A DNA stretch of 42,772 bases from Deltaproteobacteria bacterium (GTDB taxonomy: Bacteria; Desulfobacterota; Desulfarculia; Adiutricales; Adiutricaceae): NCBI GenBank assembly GCA_031270705.1, contig JAISWW010000096.1:1-42772 (forward strand), in the 5' to 3' direction. The position numbers were made by a program, and so were the translations under genes. Under the pieces are notes generated by a model, which did not search any database, was not told the DNA's origin, and was given only the letters and a program-made list of their open reading frames with translations. Of this stretch, positions 25,990-34,373 are shown piece after piece (position 1 is the stretch's first letter; every line of letters starts with the position of its first letter).

Positions 25990-26117
25990 CCTTGGTATTT
26001 GGCCTTTTTGCCTCATTGCCTTTAGCCTTTCGCCTTTTAGTTTTTTTCGCCTTTTGGTCTTTTTGCCTTATTTTGGTTCTTAGCCTTTTGGTTTTTTCGG
26101 TTTTTTGGCCTTTTTTC
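25990..26117 (+). repeat. Low-complexity pyrimidine-rich tract (GCCTTTT-like repeats)
   Basis: About 130 bases consist almost wholly of imperfect repeats of GCCTTTT or GGTTTTT between the GntR gene and the corrinoid-type gene, ending just before the ATG. The tract is strongly T-rich on the coding strand with no ribosome binding site. Confidence 0.75.
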
Positions 26118-26126
26118 GCGTGACCT

Positions 26127-26846
26127 ATGCCTTTAAATAAAGACGCGGCCTTAGTCGAGTTAACGGAACGACTGAGGGAACGCCTTGTGGAGCTTAAAGA
26201 AGACGAAAGTCTGAAACTCGCTCAAAGCCTTTTAGACAAAGGAGCTGACCATAACCTAATCAAGGAGAGCTTAAAACCCGCTTTATCGGAAATTGGCCGT
26301 CTTTATGACTGTGACCAATATTACGCCTCCAGTTTGGTTTTGGTCGCTCGGATCCTCAAAAAAATTCTCGTTCTCATCCATCCAGCCCCCTTAATTGAGC
26401 CTTTTCCTGGTCGAGTTTTACTCCTTTCTTTGTCCAAAGACAATCATGGTAATTCCAACAAAGACAATCATGGCAACAATCATGGCAATAATCATGGCAA
26501 AGATAGGCTAGTTCTCGCTTTGGCCAGTTTAGGCTTTGAGGTCCGGGAGCGGGGCTTAAACCCAAACCCCACCGCTATTTTAGCCGAGGCCAAAACTTTT
26601 CGGCCTAATCTGGTGGGCTTATTGTTAGGCCCTCAGGTGGAAGAGACCTCTCTTCATCTTGTTAAGCGCCTCAAACGCTCAGGCTCCTCTGACAACGGCC
26701 CCTTTGTCTTTTTGTTTGGCCCGCCAACCAAACAAAGTTTACAAAAACAATCCGGGGCGGACGGCTATCTGGCTTCCATGATCGACGCTTTGGAGCTTTA
26801 CCATCGCCTGATCCTGGATTATCCCAAAAACCCCTGGCGCTGGTAG
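26127..26846 (+). CDS. Corrinoid-type cobalamin-binding protein with repeat-disrupted site
   Basis: 239 residues. Residues of about 5-85 form the helical cap domain (B12-binding_2 type), with LLDKGADHNLIKESLKPALS, then IGRLYDCDQYYASSLVLVAR. The rest is a Rossmann-like B12-binding domain, with LASLGFEVRERGLNPNPTAI and FRPNLVGLLLG. The usual DxHxxG cobalamin loop is replaced by a stretch of repeated Asn-His-Gly units (DNA 26438-26503) directly before GKDRLVLALASLGFEV. Relatives carry methyl groups between methyltransferases, but no methyltransferase is adjacent. Whether this protein binds cobalamin is open. Confidence 0.78.
   Translation: MPLNKDAALVELTERLRERLVELKEDESLKLAQSLLDKGADHNLIKESLKPALSEIGRLYDCDQYYASSLVLVARILKKILVLIHPAPLIEPFPGRVLLLSLSKDNHGNSNKDNHGNNHGNNHGKDRLVLALASLGFEVRERGLNPNPTAILAEAKTFRPNLVGLLLGPQVEETSLHLVKRLKRSGSSDNGPFVFLFGPPTKQSLQKQSGADGYLASMIDALELYHRLILDYPKNPWRW
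26438..26503 (+). repeat. In-frame short tandem repeat (Asn-His-Gly units)
   Basis: Units close to AATCATGGCAA occur four times, the last three at 12-base spacing, keeping the reading frame. They encode four Asn-His-Gly groups in the predicted cobalamin loop. Confidence 0.85.
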
Positions 26847-26859
26847 GCCGCCAAAGCCC

Positions 26860-26920
26860 AAAAATAGCCCCAAAATCCCCCAAAAGCCTTTTTATTAAGG
26901 GAGGCGGGGCTATTTTTTTT
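26860..26920 (+). terminator. Rho-independent terminator after corrinoid-type gene
   Basis: AAAAATAGCCCC (26860-26871) pairs with GGGGCTATTTTT (26906-26917), with a long loop and a run of eight T residues. It starts 13 bases past the stop. Confidence 0.85.
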
Positions 26921-27049
26921 GGTTTTGGCCAGCTAAAAAAAAAGTCAATTTATAGAGCTAAGTAATCTATTTTAGAATTATTTAGCTCTTTTTTCTTTTG
27001 TTACCTAATTTTATACATTTTATTAAATATTATAAACTTAATTAATGGC

Positions 27050-27077
27050 TTGATTTATTCTCTGGCCCTGATATACT
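27050..27077 (+). promoter_or_regulatory. Predicted sigma70 promoter of infA
   Basis: TTGATT (27050-27055), a 16-base spacer, and TATACT (27072-27077), about 70 bases ahead of the ATG. Confidence 0.5.
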
Positions 27078-27150
27078 AGTTTATTGCCATTTCAAGTCCC
27101 CGGGCGCTAATCTTAAAGCGCCTTTAGGGTTGGCCAACTTAAGGAGGAGC

Positions 27151-27369
27151 ATGTCAAGGGAAGAGCTGATCAAACTGGAGGGTTTTGTCACCAAAACTTT
27201 GGGCGATGGACATATGGAAGTGGAAACTTCCGAAGGCGTCAAAATTCGGGCCATGCTGTCTGGGCGCCTCAAAAGATTTAAAATCCGCGTCTTGACTGGC
27301 GACCGGGTAGAGGTGGCTGTCTCGCCCTATGACCCTACCCATGGCTTAATCACCTACCGCCTAAAATAA
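27151..27369 (+). CDS. infA: Translation initiation factor IF-1
   Basis: 72 residues, the usual IF-1 length, forming a single S1/OB domain: EGFVTKTLGDGHMEVE, then IRAMLSGRLKRFKIRVLTGD and the closing DPTHGLITYRLK. It binds the ribosomal A site during initiation. I chose the ATG at 27151 because AAGGAGGAG lies just upstream; an in-frame TTG at 27130 would only add residues atypical of the family. It is a single-gene unit with its own promoter. Confidence 0.95.
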   Translation: MSREELIKLEGFVTKTLGDGHMEVETSEGVKIRAMLSGRLKRFKIRVLTGDRVEVAVSPYDPTHGLITYRLK

Positions 27370-27404
27370 CCAAAAAAGCCCAGCCTACCCCGTCAGGCTT
27401 TTGT
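27370..27404 (+). terminator. Possible infA terminator
   Basis: AAAAGCC and GGCTTTT pair over a 15-base loop just past the infA stop, with a short T run. A second structure, GGCGT with ACGCC (27451-27480), follows and has no U tract. Confidence 0.4.
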
Positions 27405-27530
27405 TACTTTTGGGGCGGGCGGCGCGTTTTAGGCTTGGTCTCCCTGGTTAGGCGTTTCTGGGCCGCGACCCTGGGACGCCCTAGGAAAATCCTCGGAGAG
27501 GCCCAATATTTTAAGCCAGCGAAGTCATAG

Positions 27531-27559
27531 TTGATAAATACCCCATTTTGACGTATATA
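27531..27559 (+). promoter_or_regulatory. Predicted promoter of the ftsH operon
   Basis: TTGATA (27531-27536), a 17-base spacer, and TATATA (27554-27559). The spacer contains CCCCATTT, which equals the heat-shock sigma32 -10 consensus, but no matching -35 is seen. The leader would be about 136 bases. Confidence 0.5.
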
Positions 27560-27701
27560 AGGACGGGCTTTTTTTCCCCCGCTAAAATTTCTGTTGGGAG
27601 GATCGCCCGCCGCGACGCTCTTCTCTAGCCCCTAAACCGGCCCGAGGGACGTTCGTTCCTTTCGTTTTCTCGCCTGGGCGTTTTTTTTCTGGGAGTTTCC
27701 A

Positions 27702-29627
27702 TTGAATAGTTTCTCGCGTAATTTTCTTATCTGGGTCATGATCGTTATTGTCATGGTGGGAATCTTTAATTTTTTTCGGCCCAATGAAACCCAGAACAGA
27801 AAACAATACTCGGATATTTGGCGAGCCATCAAAAACGGGGAGGTTCGAGAAGTGGTCATAACGGGCCACGAAATCTCCGTCTCCACCCAAGGCTCCTCCA
27901 GACGTTGGACCGCTTACATGCCGCCCAACGATCCCGAGCTTTTGCCTCTGCTAAAAGAACAAAACGTCTCCGTCTTGGTCAACCCACCGACCTCGGGCTA
28001 TTGGTACTCTTTTTTGGGCGGCCTGGTGCAGGTTATCCTCTTTATCGCCATCTGGATCTTTTTCATGCGCCAGATGCAGGGCGGCGGCAAGGCCATGACC
28101 TTCGCCAAAAGCCGGGCCAAAATGCTCTCTGAGGAGCAAAAAAAGATCACCTTTAATGACGTGGCCGGCATTGAGGAAGCCAAAGGCGAGTTGGAAGAGA
28201 TCATTGACTTTTTGCGCGAGCCCCAAAAATTTGTGCGCTTGGGCGGGCGCATCCCCAAAGGCGTCTTATTGATGGGCGCCCCAGGCACGGGCAAGACTCT
28301 CTTGGCTCGGGCCATCGCGGGGGAAGCGGGCGTGCCCTTCTTTTCCATTAGCGGCTCGGATTTTGTGGAGATGTTCGTGGGCGTCGGGGCTTCCCGCGTG
28401 CGCGACATGTTTGGCCAAGCCAAAAAGAACTCCCCTTGTATCCTTTTTATAGACGAGATTGACGCGGTCGGTCGCCATCGGGGAGCGGGTTTAGGCGGCG
28501 GCCATGACGAGCGCGAGCAAACCCTCAACCAGCTTTTGGTGGAAATGGACGGTTTTGAGCCCAATGAGGCTCTAATCGTCATCGCGGCCACCAACCGGCC
28601 CGACGTTTTGGATCCCGCTTTGCTAAGGCCAGGCCGTTTCGATCGCCAGGTCATGGTGCCCATTCCCGACGTGAAAGGGCGCGAGGAGATCTTAAAAGTC
28701 CATTCCAAAAAAGTCCCCTTGGGCAAAGAGGTCGATCTGGCCGTGGTGGCTCGCGGGACGCCCGGCTTTTCCGGAGCGGATTTGGAAAACCTCATTAATG
28801 AGGCGGCTTTGATGGCGGCCCGCAAAAACAAAAAACGGGTGGGCGGGACGGATTTAGAGTCGGCTCGCGACAAGCTCATGATGGGCGTGGAGCGCAAATC
28901 CATGATCATGAGCCCCGAGGAAAAAACCGCGACCGCCTGGCACGAGGCCGGTCACGCCTTGGTTGGCCTTCTTCTGCCCCATTCGGATCCCATTCATAAG
29001 GTGACCATTATTCCCCGGGGGCGGGCTTTGGGGGTGACCCAATATCTGCCCATGGGCGACAAATACACCTATAGCCGCGAATTTTTTCGCACGCGCCTGG
29101 CCACCATGATGGGCGGGCGAGTGGCCGAGGAAGTGGCCCTCAACCAAATGACCACGGGAGCCGGCTCAGACATCAACCAAGCCTCTAAATTGGCTCGCGA
29201 CATGGTCTGTCGGTACGGCATGAGCGACGCTTTGGGGCCGATTTCTTTTGACAAGCAAGGCGAGCAGATCTTTTTGGGCCGGGAAATCGCCCAGCACCGC
29301 GATTATTCCGAGGAAACGGCTCGTCTCATTGACGCCGAGGTCAATCGCCTCATCACCGAGGCTTACGAAAAAGCCAAAGATCTCATAACTCGCCATAAAG
29401 AGACCTTAAAAGCCTTAACCGATGTCTTGTTGCTGAAAGAAACGATTGACTCGGTCGAAGTAGTGAAAATCTGCGAAGAGGCCATCAAAACCGAGGGCTT
29501 AGTTCCGCCCACGCCCAACCCCGAGGCTTCCTTCGCCAAAGTTTCCCCGGCGGAGGAAAACGAGGATGATGATGACGATGATGACCAAGACGACGAGGAT
29601 AACGATTTAGACGCCAACAAAGCTTAA
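27702..29627 (+). CDS. ftsH: ATP-dependent zinc metalloprotease FtsH
   Basis: Membrane-bound AAA+ protease for quality control of membrane and regulatory proteins. The 641 residues contain a first membrane segment (about 9-25), a periplasmic domain, a second membrane segment (about 105-122), Walker A GAPGTGKT (192-199), Walker [10 protein letters not shown], the second region of homology around [20 protein letters not shown], and the zinc site HEAGH (414-418). The C-terminus ends in a strikingly acidic run of Asp and Glu, more extreme than usual. The start is TTG with GGGAG upstream. It leads the operon ftsH-folP-cdaA-ybbR-glmM. Confidence 0.97.
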   Translation: MNSFSRNFLIWVMIVIVMVGIFNFFRPNETQNRKQYSDIWRAIKNGEVREVVITGHEISVSTQGSSRRWTAYMPPNDPELLPLLKEQNVSVLVNPPTSGYWYSFLGGLVQVILFIAIWIFFMRQMQGGGKAMTFAKSRAKMLSEEQKKITFNDVAGIEEAKGELEEIIDFLREPQKFVRLGGRIPKGVLLMGAPGTGKTLLARAIAGEAGVPFFSISGSDFVEMFVGVGASRVRDMFGQAKKNSPCILFIDEIDAVGRHRGAGLGGGHDEREQTLNQLLVEMDGFEPNEALIVIAATNRPDVLDPALLRPGRFDRQVMVPIPDVKGREEILKVHSKKVPLGKEVDLAVVARGTPGFSGADLENLINEAALMAARKNKKRVGGTDLESARDKLMMGVERKSMIMSPEEKTATAWHEAGHALVGLLLPHSDPIHKVTIIPRGRALGVTQYLPMGDKYTYSREFFRTRLATMMGGRVAEEVALNQMTTGAGSDINQASKLARDMVCRYGMSDALGPISFDKQGEQIFLGREIAQHRDYSEETARLIDAEVNRLITEAYEKAKDLITRHKETLKALTDVLLLKETIDSVEVVKICEEAIKTEGLVPPTPNPEASFAKVSPAEENEDDDDDDDQDDEDNDLDANKA

Positions 29628-29661
29628 CTTTAGCCACTATTTCCGAGTTTTTAAGCCAAAA

Positions 29662-30597
29662 ATGACTGGATCCCCTATGAGCGACCCGAACCTCAAAGCC
29701 GATAAGGCCCTCGCCTGGATTGACCTAAACGGTCGGCCCCGGTCTCTGGCCTTTGATCGGCCTTTGCTTATGGGCATTATCAACATCACCCCGGACTCCT
29801 TTTCCGATGGCGGCCAATTTTTGGATCCCGAGGCGGCCTTAAAGAAAGCCCAAAGGCATATTGACGAAGGGGCGGACATTTTAGATCTCGGGGCCGAGAC
29901 CACTAGGCCTGGCTCTTGGCCCACCCCCGCCGACGTTCAGTGGCGACGCTTGGAGCCGGTTCTTTTGGCTTTGGCCCAAAAACCCGATTGCCCGCCCATC
30001 TCCGTGGACGTCAATTTGGCCGATTTAGCCGAAAAATCCTTGCGAGCGGGGGCCTCGATCATCAATGACATCTGGGCCGGCCGCAATGATCCTGATTTGT
30101 TAAAAGTCGCGGCCCAATACGAGGTTCCCGTCATTCTGACGCATATGCTAGGCGATCCGCGGAGCATGCAGCAAAACCCCCATTACGAGAACGTGGTTCT
30201 CGAGGTCAGGGATTTTCTGGCCGAGCGGGCGGCGGCGGCCATGGAGTTAGGCGTGGATCGCTCGCGGATCATCTTGGATCCAGGTCTGGGCTTTGGGAAA
30301 CTTCAAGATCATAATTTGGCTTTGATCAAACATTTTTCCGAAGCCATTCCCCCGGGTTTTCATTCCTTAATGGCTCTTTCGCGCAAAGCCTTTTTAGGCC
30401 ATATTCTCGGCGGGGCCCCGGCCAACCAAAGGGATCTGGCCACGGCCGTGGCCAACGCCCTAGCCATCGCGCAAGGCGCGGAAATTATTCGCGTTCACTC
30501 GGTCAAACTCTCTAAACAAGCGGCTTTGGTGGCGGAGGCTATCATGAGCCTGGCCGAGCCGCCTGGCTCAACTTCCGAGGTTTCTGACCTTAACTAG
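29662..30597 (+). CDS. folP: Dihydropteroate synthase
   Basis: Joins 4-aminobenzoate to the pterin diphosphate in folate synthesis. The 311 residues form a TIM barrel with the signature MGIINITPDSFSDGG, then ILDLGAETTRPGSW, IINDIWAGRND, RIILDPGLGFGK and LMALSRKAFLG. The last loop, normally RVHD followed by V, reads RVHSV here, and GESTRPG is AETTRPG; both changes are close to the active site. An alternative ATG lies five codons in. Adjacent to ftsH, as in many Proteobacteria, with a 34-base gap. Confidence 0.95.
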   Translation: MTGSPMSDPNLKADKALAWIDLNGRPRSLAFDRPLLMGIINITPDSFSDGGQFLDPEAALKKAQRHIDEGADILDLGAETTRPGSWPTPADVQWRRLEPVLLALAQKPDCPPISVDVNLADLAEKSLRAGASIINDIWAGRNDPDLLKVAAQYEVPVILTHMLGDPRSMQQNPHYENVVLEVRDFLAERAAAAMELGVDRSRIILDPGLGFGKLQDHNLALIKHFSEAIPPGFHSLMALSRKAFLGHILGGAPANQRDLATAVANALAIAQGAEIIRVHSVKLSKQAALVAEAIMSLAEPPGSTSEVSDLN

Positions 30598-30599
30598 CC

Positions 30600-31442
30600 A
30601 TGCTCAACAAACTGCTTCAATCGGACATTATTGTAAACCTAGTCAGCGCCACCAAGAACATGACCTTGCCGGACGCGCTGGACATCTTTGTGGTGGCTTT
30701 GATAATTTTTCAAGTCATCCGCATGGTCAAAGGGACGAGAAATGGCCAAGTTTTGTTGGGTTTGTGCTTTTTGGCCTTGGTCAATAAACTGGCCACGCGC
30801 TATGAGTTATTGACCTTAAGTTTTCTGATCTCGTACTTTATCTCCAATCTTTTTTTGGTTTTGGTCATCCTTTTCGCCTCGGACATTCGAAGGGGTTTGG
30901 CCCGAACGGCGGGCCGCTTTACTTTTTCCAAGGCCGATTCCCAGGCCTTGGTGGCCGTCAACGAAGTGGTCAGGGCCTCTTTTTTTATGGCCGAAAAAAG
31001 AACCGGAGCCTTAATTGTCTTTGAAAGGCGCGTTAGTTTAGGCGAATACGTGGAAGCTGGGGCCAAGTTATTTTCCGTGGTCTCGGATCGTTTGCTATTG
31101 GCTATCTTTAACACCAAAGCCCCCTTGCACGATGGGGCGGTCATCATCCAAGATGGTCGCCTGGCCGCGGCTGGCTGTTTTTTGCCCTTATTGCCCTCAG
31201 AGGATCATATTAGCCAGTTTTTTGGCACTAGGCATCGGGCGGCCATTGGCCTTTCGCGCGAGTCGGACGCCATTGTGGTCGTGGTTTCCGAGGAAAGAGG
31301 CTTAGTTTCTTTGGTGCGCGATGGGGACGTGGAAGTCATGATGGGCGCGGGCATGTTAAGGGATAGACTCCTCGCGCATTTAGGCCTCAGTCCGGACAAA
31401 AAGATGGCCCAAAGCCGCAAAGGCCCTGGAGCCCGGCCTTAA
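30600..31442 (+). CDS. cdaA: Diadenylate cyclase CdaA
   Basis: Makes cyclic di-AMP from two ATP. The 280-residue protein has three N-terminal membrane segments (about 28-42, 50-64, 70-93) and a DAC (DisA_N) domain with both catalytic motifs: APLHDGAVII (DGA 178-180) and GTRHRAAIGLS (RHR 211-213). It starts two bases after the folP stop and is followed by ybbR and glmM, the conserved CdaA-CdaR-GlmM trio that links the nucleotide to cell-wall precursor synthesis. The C-terminal tail is basic and probably disordered. No phosphodiesterase gene is in the window. Confidence 0.95.
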   Translation: MLNKLLQSDIIVNLVSATKNMTLPDALDIFVVALIIFQVIRMVKGTRNGQVLLGLCFLALVNKLATRYELLTLSFLISYFISNLFLVLVILFASDIRRGLARTAGRFTFSKADSQALVAVNEVVRASFFMAEKRTGALIVFERRVSLGEYVEAGAKLFSVVSDRLLLAIFNTKAPLHDGAVIIQDGRLAAAGCFLPLLPSEDHISQFFGTRHRAAIGLSRESDAIVVVVSEERGLVSLVRDGDVEVMMGAGMLRDRLLAHLGLSPDKKMAQSRKGPGARP

Positions 31443-31448
31443 CCTATT

Positions 31449-32408
31449 ATGAAAAATTTCTTCGCCAACCAGTTTTCCCTCTTTGTCCTGTCGGTCATCT
31501 TGGCCTTCATTTTGTGGCTGACCGTCTCCGGACAAGACACCACCAGCTATGACGCGACGGCCACTTTGGAGATGATCAACCAGCCGGACGACACGGAAGT
31601 GGAAAATAATAATCTAGTCATTAAAATCCGAGCTGAGGTCAATAAAGCTCAGTCGCGCCTTTTAGAAGGCAATAAGTATTATTATCGCCTGGATCTTACG
31701 GGTATTGGGCCCGGCTCGCACACTCTGCCGGTCAATTTGGATAATTTGACGCCAAAACTGCCTAGGGGCAGCAAAGTCACCCGCTATGATCCCATGGAGA
31801 TCGATTTTCGGATTTATCCTTACGTGACCAAAGAAGTGCCGGTCATCGTTGAGCTGGTCGGGGAATTGCCCAATTATTTGGAAATGACCGGGGCCTTGGT
31901 CATTGAGCCCAAGATGGCCCGAATCACTGGCCCCTCGAACCGCTTAGAGCCCATTAATGAGCTGGGTTTAGGCCAAATCCGCCTCAATGAGGTGCGGGGC
32001 CAAGACACGACCTTGTTATTATCCCCGCCCACGGGGCTCGCCGATAAAAATCTCATCGTTGAGCCCAAGGTGTTTCGGGCCAAAGCTCAAGTCGCTCTCA
32101 AAGAAGAGACCGACTCTTTTGTCAATCCCGTTCTTTTGGACACGCCCATTTGGAATGGCCCGCCAACCCCTTTAAATTTTCGGCCCTCCGAAGCCAAGGT
32201 CAAAGTCTCTTGGACTTTGGATCATCCGGCCCCCAAACCCGAGGACATCAAGTTGACGGTGCGCCTAACTTACGAGGATCTCACCCATCCTGGCAACTTA
32301 AGGCTCCCCATAAACCCCACTGGCCCCAATTGGGTCAAAATCCTAGCCGTGGAGCCCTCGCATCTAGTCATCTCCAAGGTTAGACGCCCGGATATTTTAA
32401 AACCATGA
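31449..32408 (+). CDS. cdaR: YbbR-domain protein (CdaR-like)
   Basis: 319 residues. The N-terminus has one membrane anchor (FFANQFSLFVLSVILAFILW) followed by YbbR repeats in the extracytoplasmic part, seen as recurring beta-rich blocks such as VPVIVELVGELPNYL. In Gram-positive bacteria CdaR modulates CdaA; the same role is inferred here from position between cdaA and glmM. It overlaps the glmM start by four bases (ATGA). Confidence 0.9.
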   Translation: MKNFFANQFSLFVLSVILAFILWLTVSGQDTTSYDATATLEMINQPDDTEVENNNLVIKIRAEVNKAQSRLLEGNKYYYRLDLTGIGPGSHTLPVNLDNLTPKLPRGSKVTRYDPMEIDFRIYPYVTKEVPVIVELVGELPNYLEMTGALVIEPKMARITGPSNRLEPINELGLGQIRLNEVRGQDTTLLLSPPTGLADKNLIVEPKVFRAKAQVALKEETDSFVNPVLLDTPIWNGPPTPLNFRPSEAKVKVSWTLDHPAPKPEDIKLTVRLTYEDLTHPGNLRLPINPTGPNWVKILAVEPSHLVISKVRRPDILKP

Positions 32409-33796
32409 CTTCCTCTCGGCTTTTATTCGGCACGGACGGCATTCGCGGCGTGGTTGGCCGGGCGCCCATGACCGCGGAAATGGCCCTTTCCTTGGGCCGG
32501 GCTTTGACTTTTTTATTAAAAGAAGACAAACGCTTAAGTCGGCGCCCCAAGATCGTCATTGGCCAAGACACGCGCCTTTCGGGGGACATGCTGGCCTCGG
32601 CCGTGGCCGCGGGGGTCATGAGCCAAGGCGGGGACGCTTATTTGGCCGGAGTTTTGCCCACGCCCGGCATCGCCAACCTCACGGCCTCAACGCGGGCCGA
32701 CGCGGGCATTGTCATTAGCGCCTCCCATAACCCCTATGAGGATAATGGCTTAAAGATCTTTGATGGCCAAGGCTATAAACTGCCGGACGAGGTTGAGGCC
32801 CGCCTAGAAAAACTCATGGCCGACCCCGCCCTCCCCCAAAACCCGCCGCCTTCCGGAGCCGTGGGCCGAGCCTGGCCGGTGCGCGACGCCGTGGGCCGGT
32901 ATGTGGTCTCCTTAAAAAACACTTTTCCCAAAACCCTGGATCTGGATGGCTTGACCATTGTTTTGGACTGCGCCCACGGCGCGGCTTATAAATCGGCCCC
33001 CGCCGTTTTTGAGGAATTGGGAGCCACCACTAGGGTTTTGGGGGCCCAGCCTGACGGCTTTAACATCAATCAAGGTTTAGGCTCCACGCGCCCAGAAGTT
33101 TGCGCCCAAAAAGTCCTGGAATATAAAGCCGATCTCGGGGTCGCCCTCGATGGGGACGCTGACCGGGCCATCCTTTTGGATCACACGGGCCAAGTGGTCG
33201 ATGGCGATCAGATCATGTTTTTGTGCGCTTGGCACTTAAAAAACAAAAATCTTTTGGCTCACAACGCCATCGCGGCCACGGTCATGAGCAACATGGGCTT
33301 GGAGTTGGCTCTGGAAAGAGAGGGAGTCAAGCTTTGGCGCACCAATGTGGGCGACCGTTACGTGGCTGAGCGCTTAAGAAAAGGCGGCTTAAATTTTGGC
33401 GGGGAGAAATCCGGGCACCTGATCTTTTTGGATCACGCGACTACTGGGGACGGGACTTTGGCCGCCCTCCAGACCTTGGCCATCATGAAAACCACGGGCC
33501 GAACCTTAAAAGAATTGGCCGCGAGCATCACCTTAATGCCGCAGATTTTGGTTAGCGTCCCGGTGGCTAAGCCTGCGGCCACGGCCAAATTGCCCGAGGT
33601 TTTAGCCAAAGAGGCGGAGACCCGCGAGCGCTTGGGTCGGCAAGGCCGGGTTTTATTGCGGCCCTCAGGCACAGAGCCCGTGGTGCGCGTCATGCTGGAA
33701 GGGGAACGGGAAAGTCTGATTAAGGAATTGGCCGAGGAAATGGCCGCGCTCGTCGCCGCGGCGGGAGCCAAAGCCTTTGGGGCGGCGGCCAGTTAA
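32405..33796 (+). CDS. glmM: Phosphoglucosamine mutase
   Basis: Interconverts glucosamine-6-phosphate and glucosamine-1-phosphate on the route to UDP-GlcNAc. The 463 residues have all four family elements: the phosphoserine loop ISASHNPYEDNG (S107), the magnesium loop ALDGDADRAI, the sugar-binding GGEKSGHLI and the phosphate-binding RPSGTEPVVRVM. Length is slightly above the usual 445. It is the last gene of the operon. A possible hairpin, AGCCAAA with TTTGGCT (33810-33828), follows without a U tract. Confidence 0.96.
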   Translation: MTSSRLLFGTDGIRGVVGRAPMTAEMALSLGRALTFLLKEDKRLSRRPKIVIGQDTRLSGDMLASAVAAGVMSQGGDAYLAGVLPTPGIANLTASTRADAGIVISASHNPYEDNGLKIFDGQGYKLPDEVEARLEKLMADPALPQNPPPSGAVGRAWPVRDAVGRYVVSLKNTFPKTLDLDGLTIVLDCAHGAAYKSAPAVFEELGATTRVLGAQPDGFNINQGLGSTRPEVCAQKVLEYKADLGVALDGDADRAILLDHTGQVVDGDQIMFLCAWHLKNKNLLAHNAIAATVMSNMGLELALEREGVKLWRTNVGDRYVAERLRKGGLNFGGEKSGHLIFLDHATTGDGTLAALQTLAIMKTTGRTLKELAASITLMPQILVSVPVAKPAATAKLPEVLAKEAETRERLGRQGRVLLRPSGTEPVVRVMLEGERESLIKELAEEMAALVAAAGAKAFGAAAS

Positions 33797-33893
33797 GCCA
33801 ATTTAGGCGAGCCAAATCCGCTTTGGCTAGTCTGGGGCAAACTTCTGAGTTAAGCTTCTAGGTCAAGCTTCTAGGTCAATCTAGGGGCATAAA

Positions 33894-34106
33894 TTACTTC
33901 GGCGGCTCTAAATCATGCGTTTCGGGCAAAAACTCATTTTTCGCCAAAAATTCAGACAAATCCTTACTCATTGGAAGCAACTCGCTGGCGAAGGATCTTT
34001 GGCTATACGGAGTCAGGCGATCCCAGTCGCCAGATTCGATTAACTTTTTGACTTCCGGATGGTTAAGGACGACAGAAGTCCATATATCGTTTATATTGTT
34101 AGTCAT
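33894..34106 (-). CDS. Small protein of unknown function (70 residues)
   Basis: A minus-strand frame with AGGGAG seven bases before the ATG, encoding an acidic protein that begins MTNNINDIWTSVVLNHPEVK and ends in DLEPPK. I recognise no family; it looks helical and soluble with no cysteine or membrane segment. It lies alone between the glmM operon and the CreD-like gene. The ribosome binding site and protein-like composition support it as real. Confidence 0.55.
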   Translation of the reverse strand: MTNNINDIWTSVVLNHPEVKKLIESGDWDRLTPYSQRSFASELLPMSKDLSEFLAKNEFLPETHDLEPPK

Positions 34107-34373
34107 AATAAGCTCCCTTCTGCTTGGCGCGGATTTTGCTTAATAATACTCAAAAAATTAAACTTTGGCTAGTCTTTTTTGGGCCAGCCGCCGGGGACAA
34201 AAATTGACCAAATATTAACCAAAACCGCCCTCCTACCCTCTCTCCACCAAAATTTCACATTTTTCGCGCGCCCTATTCATTAAGTCTCCATTTTTAAGCC
34301 TTATCATGACCCCTAAGCTCTAGTTGAGCTCCTAGTTTTTAGCTCCAGAAAACTCAACCCCAGGGGAAATGTC

